Shown piece by piece: positions 5,176 to 8,773 of a DNA stretch of 8,773 bases (position 1 is its first letter; the number at the start of each line of letters is the position of its first letter). The translations under genes were made by a program, and so were the position numbers. The notes under the pieces are model-generated. The model was given only the letters and a program-made list of their open reading frames with translations. It was not told the DNA's origin and did no database searches. Source of the stretch: Candidatus Peregrinibacteria bacterium (GTDB lineage Bacteria > Patescibacteriota > Gracilibacteria > UM-FILTER-43-11); assembly GCA_030637565.1 (NCBI GenBank), contig DAOWGG010000130.1, positions 1 to 8,773 on the forward strand, read 5' to 3'.

Positions 5176-5291
5176 AGTCATCAAAGGATACTGAGAAGGA
5201 AGCGATATTCGCTGGGCTTTCTCGTGAAATTTTTGATTCTAAAAATAATCAGGATTATATTAAAAAATTCAGTAAGGGAATCAACCGTGAA

Positions 5292-6599
5292 TTGGTGGAA
5301 TTTATTTCAAAAGATAAAAATGAACCCGATTGGATGCTCGCTCATCGACTGAGAGCCTTCGACCATTTCAACAATATGCCAATGCCCACCTGGGGACCCG
5401 ACTTAAGTGTTCTGAATTTTGATGAAATCTGTTTTTTTGCCAAAGCAGCCGATAAAAAAGGTGGCTTTGATAGTTGGGAAGAGGTTCCACAAGAAATTAA
5501 ATACACCTTTGAGCGACTGGGTATCCCCGAAGCGGAACGCGCTGTGTTGGCAGGGGTGGGCGCTCAATACGAGAGCGAAGCGATTTATCACTCGCTGGAA
5601 AAAGAGCTGTCTGACTTGGGAGTTATTTTTACCGATCTAGACGTCGCTGTTCATGAGCATCCGGAGTTGGTGAAAAAATATTTTATGAAATGTGTTCCTG
5701 CCAATGATCATAAATTCGCGGCGCTGCACGGCGCAGTTTGGAGCGGCGGAACTTTTCTTTACATTCCAAAAGGAGTGGAAGTTAAGAAGCCTCTTCAGTC
5801 TTACTTCCGCATGAATGCGATCAATATGGGACAGTTTGAACATACTCTGATTATTATTGAAGACGGAGCCACTGGTCATTATATTGAAGGCTGCAGTGCA
5901 CCCAAATATGGGTCTCAAGCCCTTCATGCGGGTTGCGTGGAAGTATTTGTCGGTGAAGGATCGAAGTTTCGCTATTCCTCGGTGGAAAACTGGAGTCGAG
6001 ACACCTATAACTTGAATACCAAACGAGCTATTATCGAAAAGGACGCCACGATGGAATGGGTGGGTGGGAATATGGGTAGCGGAGTCACCATGCTTTACCC
6101 CTGCTCTATTCTAAAGGGTGATGGAGCACGCGCCGATCACCTGGGAATTGCCTTTGCGAACGAAGGGCAGACTCAAGACACGGGTGCTAAAATCTTCCAC
6201 ATTGGCAAAAATACAAGCTCAAAAGTTACGATGAAGTCTTTGAGTAAAGGAGGGGGTACTTCGATTTATCGAGGCGAACTTCATGTTGCTAAAACCGCTG
6301 ACAACGCTATTTCTCAGGTGGAATGTGATGCTTTAATACTCGATCCGATTTCAGCCTCTGACACCATTCCGAATATTAAGGTGAATAATCAAACCGCCAC
6401 TATTAATCACGAGGCTCGTGTTGGGCGTTTGAATGAAGAAGATATTTTTTATCTCACTTCTCGTGGAATCCCCCAAGAGGAAGCGGAAGCGATGATTGTA
6501 AATGGTTTTATTGACCCCATTGTTCGTGAGCTACCCATGGAATATGCTGTTGAAATGAATCGACTGATCGAACTCGAAATGGAAGGCTCTGTTGGTTAA
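5292..6599 (+). CDS. sufB: Fe-S cluster assembly scaffold SufB
   Basis: SufB is the scaffold subunit of the cytoplasmic SufB-C2-D complex, where the nascent cluster forms. The span given starts at the only canonical codon available, TTG, giving 435 aa. Conserved features include NEPDWML near the N-terminus and EGCSAP with Cys201. The main functional Cys is C345 in ECDALIL, matching E. coli Cys405. HEA (373-375) carries the His matching E. coli His433, and the C-terminus ELPMEYAVEMNRL...EGSVG is typical. The real protein almost certainly starts upstream. GINRE, encoded at 5277-5291 in the same frame, matches the conserved GINEE of other SufB proteins, and the frame is open back to 5127. No ATG, GTG or TTG exists in that extension, so the true start is unresolved. 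A normal-length SufB (about 470 aa) would begin near 5175, at the edge of the repeat array. Confidence 0.93.
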   Translation: MVEFISKDKNEPDWMLAHRLRAFDHFNNMPMPTWGPDLSVLNFDEICFFAKAADKKGGFDSWEEVPQEIKYTFERLGIPEAERAVLAGVGAQYESEAIYHSLEKELSDLGVIFTDLDVAVHEHPELVKKYFMKCVPANDHKFAALHGAVWSGGTFLYIPKGVEVKKPLQSYFRMNAINMGQFEHTLIIIEDGATGHYIEGCSAPKYGSQALHAGCVEVFVGEGSKFRYSSVENWSRDTYNLNTKRAIIEKDATMEWVGGNMGSGVTMLYPCSILKGDGARADHLGIAFANEGQTQDTGAKIFHIGKNTSSKVTMKSLSKGGGTSIYRGELHVAKTADNAISQVECDALILDPISASDTIPNIKVNNQTATINHEARVGRLNEEDIFYLTSRGIPQEEAEAMIVNGFIDPIVRELPMEYAVEMNRLIELEMEGSVG

Positions 6600-6607
6600 T
6601 ACCAACC

Positions 6608-6634
6608 TTTTTTATTTTTTATTTTTTATTTTTC
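6608..6634. repeat. T6A heptanucleotide tract between sufB and sufD
   Basis: Three T6A units (from 6608, 6615 and 6622) are followed by T5C, again with a 7-nt period. The tract fills most of the sufB-sufD gap and ends exactly at the TTG taken as the sufD start. No hairpin precedes it, so it is not a rho-independent terminator on this strand. Confidence 0.8.
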
Positions 6635-7522
6635 TTGGATTGTAAGTTTTCATTCATCGTCGGCAATCACCCCTCAAATGTTTCCTTTAAACAAATTTCA
6701 GACAATGCCTGCATTCTGACAATTCCTAATCATACAGCTATTCAAGATCCTATTGAGCTAAATTTTAATCATTCCGAGAAAGAACTAGAGTTTTTTCTAA
6801 CTGTCGAAATGGGAGAGGGTTCCAAAGCAACGATTATTGAACGATTTGAAAATAAAATCACTCAAAACATTTATTATCATCATCAGGTGAATGCAGGCTC
6901 AAACAGCTCCTTAAAACTAATCACTTTTCAAAACTTAACGGAGGAATCAAGGCTCACTGAGATTCGCGAAGTAAGGAATGCTAAATCCGCTCATGTTCAT
7001 CACATCAGCTTTCAACTAGGAGCCAAAAAGATCCGAAGCAGTATAAAGCAAAATGCGCTCGGAAGGTCTGGGGATCTGAATATTGATTTACTTTCCCGCA
7101 CCCACCTTCAGCAGGATCATCAGTTCAATTTAACCAATATTTTTCAGGCTCAAAATGGCCGTGGCAAGATTCTGGCAAAAGGGATTGCCTTGGATGAATC
7201 TAAGTTAACTTTAAATGGAACCATTCAAATCGATCAACAAGGAAGTGGAACGGATACCTATCTAAAGCAAGACTCCTTATTACTCAGCCCATCGGCGACT
7301 ATTAAAGCCACCCCTGGTCTTAAAATTGATACAAATGATGTAAAAGCCGGTCATGGCGCTTCGGTTATCAACCTGAACGATGAATCTTTATTTTATCTTA
7401 CCTCTCGTGGAATTGATAAAGCGATGGCTAAAAAAATGATGATTAACGGTTTTGTTGCCGAACAGCTGGATAAGATTAGTGAGTTGCCTGAGCTCAAAAA
7501 AACCATTCAAACTCTTATTTAA
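6635..7522 (+). CDS. sufD: Fe-S cluster assembly protein SufD, short form
   Basis: This 295-aa protein belongs to the SufB/SufD family and forms the heterodimer partner of SufB in the cluster-building complex. The central region is the repetitive beta-helix, for example GEGSKATIIERFEN and the NIDLLSRTHLQQDHQFNL segment. The C-terminal part has the SufD signature VKAGHGASV, with His240 corresponding to the functional His360 of E. coli SufD. It is followed by FYLTSRGIDKAMAKKMMINGF, the conserved helical end. It is about 100-130 residues shorter than E. coli or Bacillus SufD, and the missing part is the N-terminal helical region. The only plausible start is TTG at 6635. No in-frame ATG lies between the upstream TGA at 6551 and the protein core. 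The gene overlaps sufS by one base. Confidence 0.88.
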   Translation: MDCKFSFIVGNHPSNVSFKQISDNACILTIPNHTAIQDPIELNFNHSEKELEFFLTVEMGEGSKATIIERFENKITQNIYYHHQVNAGSNSSLKLITFQNLTEESRLTEIREVRNAKSAHVHHISFQLGAKKIRSSIKQNALGRSGDLNIDLLSRTHLQQDHQFNLTNIFQAQNGRGKILAKGIALDESKLTLNGTIQIDQQGSGTDTYLKQDSLLLSPSATIKATPGLKIDTNDVKAGHGASVINLNDESLFYLTSRGIDKAMAKKMMINGFVAEQLDKISELPELKKTIQTLI

Positions 7523-8709
7523 TGAATTACAAAAAAGATTTCCCCATTTTCACAGAGCGCCCCGACCTTATTTATTTTGACAATGGGGCGACGAGCCAAA
7601 AGCCACAAGTGGTGATTGATGCGATGTCTGATTTTTATCGTCAGTCTAATTCTAATATCCATCGTGGACCTCATTTTTTAGCAGAAGAAGCGACGATTCT
7701 TTACGAAGATGCGCGGCGGACAGTAGCTGACTTTATTGGAGCACGAGATTCAAAAGAAATCATCTTTACCAAAAATGCTACCGAAGCGATTAATTTAATG
7801 GCTCATAGCTTTGGCTCTTTGCTTAATGCTGGGGATGTCGTGGTTTTAAGCAAGCTCGAACATCATGCCAACATTGTGCCGTGGCTGCAATTAAAGGAGC
7901 GAATTGGGATTGAGCTTCGATATTTTGACATTGCGGAAGATGGTTTTATAAAATTTGATCCTGAACTGATTGATGAAAGAGTGAAGCTCGTTTCGGTTTC
8001 TGGCATGAGTAATGCTTTTGGTACGATAACCGATTTACCACCCATTATAAAAGCGGCTCACGAAGTGGGTGCAAAAGTATTGGTGGACGCCGCTCAGCTC
8101 GCCGTTCATCGGCCGATCAATGTTCATCAATTGGATATTGATTTTCTGGTGTTCACTGGTCATAAGCTTTATGGCCCCACTGGTATTGGTGTTTTATATG
8201 GAAAAGAAGCACTTTTAAATCAAATGCCGCCCTTTTTAGGTGGTGGAGATATGGTTAACGAAGTTACTATCGATCGATTCTCTCCTGCTGAACTGCCTCA
8301 TAAATTTGAGGCGGGCACGCCGAATATATCGGGTGCCATTGGTCTTAAGGCAGCCATTGATTACGTTAATAAAATTGGCTTTACTAAAATTCAGAAACTC
8401 GAGAATGAACTGGCCGATTACTTATTGAAAAAACTAAACGAACTCCCCTACCTTATCGGCCCCAAAGATGGTAAAAACCGTGGTTCGATCGTCGCCTTTC
8501 ATATTGAAGGCGTTCATCCGCATGATGTTGCTGAAGGCCTTTCCCAGAAAAACATTTGTATTCGAGCGGGTCAACACTGCACTCAACCTTTGCACGATGC
8601 CTGCGACCTACCCGCGACAGCTCGCGCCAGTCTCGCTTTCTACAACACCAAGGAAGAAATTGATAGAATGGTGGAGGTTTTGGATGAGATTTATAAATAC
8701 TTTCACTAA
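7522..8709 (+). CDS. sufS: Cysteine desulfurase SufS (type II, PLP-dependent)
   Basis: SufS removes sulfur from L-cysteine, giving alanine and an enzyme persulfide that feeds the SUF scaffold. The 395-aa length is normal. YFDNGATSQKP near the N-terminus, NIHRG, and LEHHANIVPW with the cofactor-stacking His are all type II features. The PLP-binding Lys is K215 in FTGHKLYGPTG. FEAGTPN follows. The catalytic Cys is C353 in RAGQHCTQPL, with the short loop typical of SufS rather than NifS/IscS. The ATG shares one base with the sufD stop (TAATG), indicating translational coupling. A SufU-like gene directly downstream suggests a SufS-SufU sulfur-transfer pair rather than SufE. The stop TAA is the first triplet of a heptanucleotide repeat array. 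Confidence 0.96.
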   Translation: MNYKKDFPIFTERPDLIYFDNGATSQKPQVVIDAMSDFYRQSNSNIHRGPHFLAEEATILYEDARRTVADFIGARDSKEIIFTKNATEAINLMAHSFGSLLNAGDVVVLSKLEHHANIVPWLQLKERIGIELRYFDIAEDGFIKFDPELIDERVKLVSVSGMSNAFGTITDLPPIIKAAHEVGAKVLVDAAQLAVHRPINVHQLDIDFLVFTGHKLYGPTGIGVLYGKEALLNQMPPFLGGGDMVNEVTIDRFSPAELPHKFEAGTPNISGAIGLKAAIDYVNKIGFTKIQKLENELADYLLKKLNELPYLIGPKDGKNRGSIVAFHIEGVHPHDVAEGLSQKNICIRAGQHCTQPLHDACDLPATARASLAFYNTKEEIDRMVEVLDEIYKYFH

Positions 8710-8741
8710 TTAGTAATTACTAATTACCAATTACTAATTAA
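8707..8741. repeat. Heptanucleotide array (N)AATTAC x5 between sufS and the SufU-like gene
   Basis: There are five 7-nt units from 8707, 8714, 8721, 8728 and 8735. Their first bases are T, T, T, C and T; the last base is G in the first unit and A in the last. As after sufC, the array begins with the stop codon TAA of the preceding gene. It ends 5 nt before the next ATG. Confidence 0.88.
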
Positions 8742-8746
8742 ATAAA

Positions 8747-8773
8747 ATGGATATCTACGCTCAAAACATCCTC
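8747..8773 (+). CDS. sufU: SufU/IscU-like Fe-S scaffold, N-terminal fragment
   Basis: Only nine codons are in the window (MDIYAQNIL), and the gene runs off the right edge. This opening resembles the start of SufU/IscU-family proteins, which often begin with a Met-x-x-Tyr-x-x-x-Ile-Leu-Asp-His-Tyr pattern. The position directly after sufS is where sufU is found in many operons. SufU accepts sulfur from SufS or serves as a cluster scaffold. The call rests on nine residues and context, so it is provisional. The leader is A/T-rich with no Shine-Dalgarno motif. Confidence 0.6.

Noticed and set aside
6608..6634. Rho-independent terminator after sufB
   Set aside because: The T-rich tract has no GC-rich hairpin before it and is followed by sufD in the same operon.
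5134..8741. Composite transposon bounded by the two (N)AATTAC arrays
   Set aside because: No transposase, no terminal inverted repeats and no target duplication are visible, and the enclosed genes are ordinary members of the operon.

Overview
This AT-rich bacterial window has compact genes, TAA stops throughout and leaders with almost no Shine-Dalgarno motif. Together with a small VirB2/TrbC-like pilin of the kind common in Patescibacteria (CPR), this suggests a member of that group, possibly near Peregrinibacteria. That placement is inference; the window holds no rRNA or other phylogenetic marker.

Left part (1-1233). A GC-richer, hairpin-forming stretch at the left edge may be the 5' part of a leftward structured RNA of unknown identity. 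A strong extended -10 promoter, preceded by a perfect 14-bp palindrome, drives a 119-aa pilin-like membrane protein. A bidirectional hairpin terminator separates it from a convergent gene for a tandem PRC-barrel protein.

Middle part (1340-3870). tRNA-Thr(CGT) is followed by an anchored extracytoplasmic protein with its own promoter. tRNA-Pro(GGG) is followed only 18 nt later by a multi-spanning membrane protein that probably shares its transcript. On the minus strand, a class I SAM-dependent methyltransferase is followed 2 nt later by a 54-aa small ORF. The TAA stop of this ORF overlaps the TAA stop of the convergent membrane-protein gene at a TTAA palindrome.

Right part (3885-8773). This is a complete-looking SUF iron-sulfur assembly operon: a Fur-family regulator, then sufC, sufB, sufD, sufS and the first nine codons of a sufU/iscU-like scaffold gene, cut by the window end. 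SufS would supply sulfur from cysteine, SufB-C2-D would build the cluster with ATP hydrolysis by SufC, and the SufU-like protein would accept sulfur or clusters. A 7-1-7 inverted repeat shaped like a PerR/Fur box lies just upstream of the regulator start and may be its operator.

The most unusual features are in this operon. The Fur-like protein has lost most canonical metal ligands. Three gene junctions carry 7-nt tandem arrays: (N)AATTAC after sufC and after sufS, each beginning at the TAA stop of the preceding gene, and (T6A) after sufB. sufB has no ATG, GTG or TTG ahead of its conserved N-terminus, and its frame is open straight through the first array. sufD also lacks an ATG start and is short.
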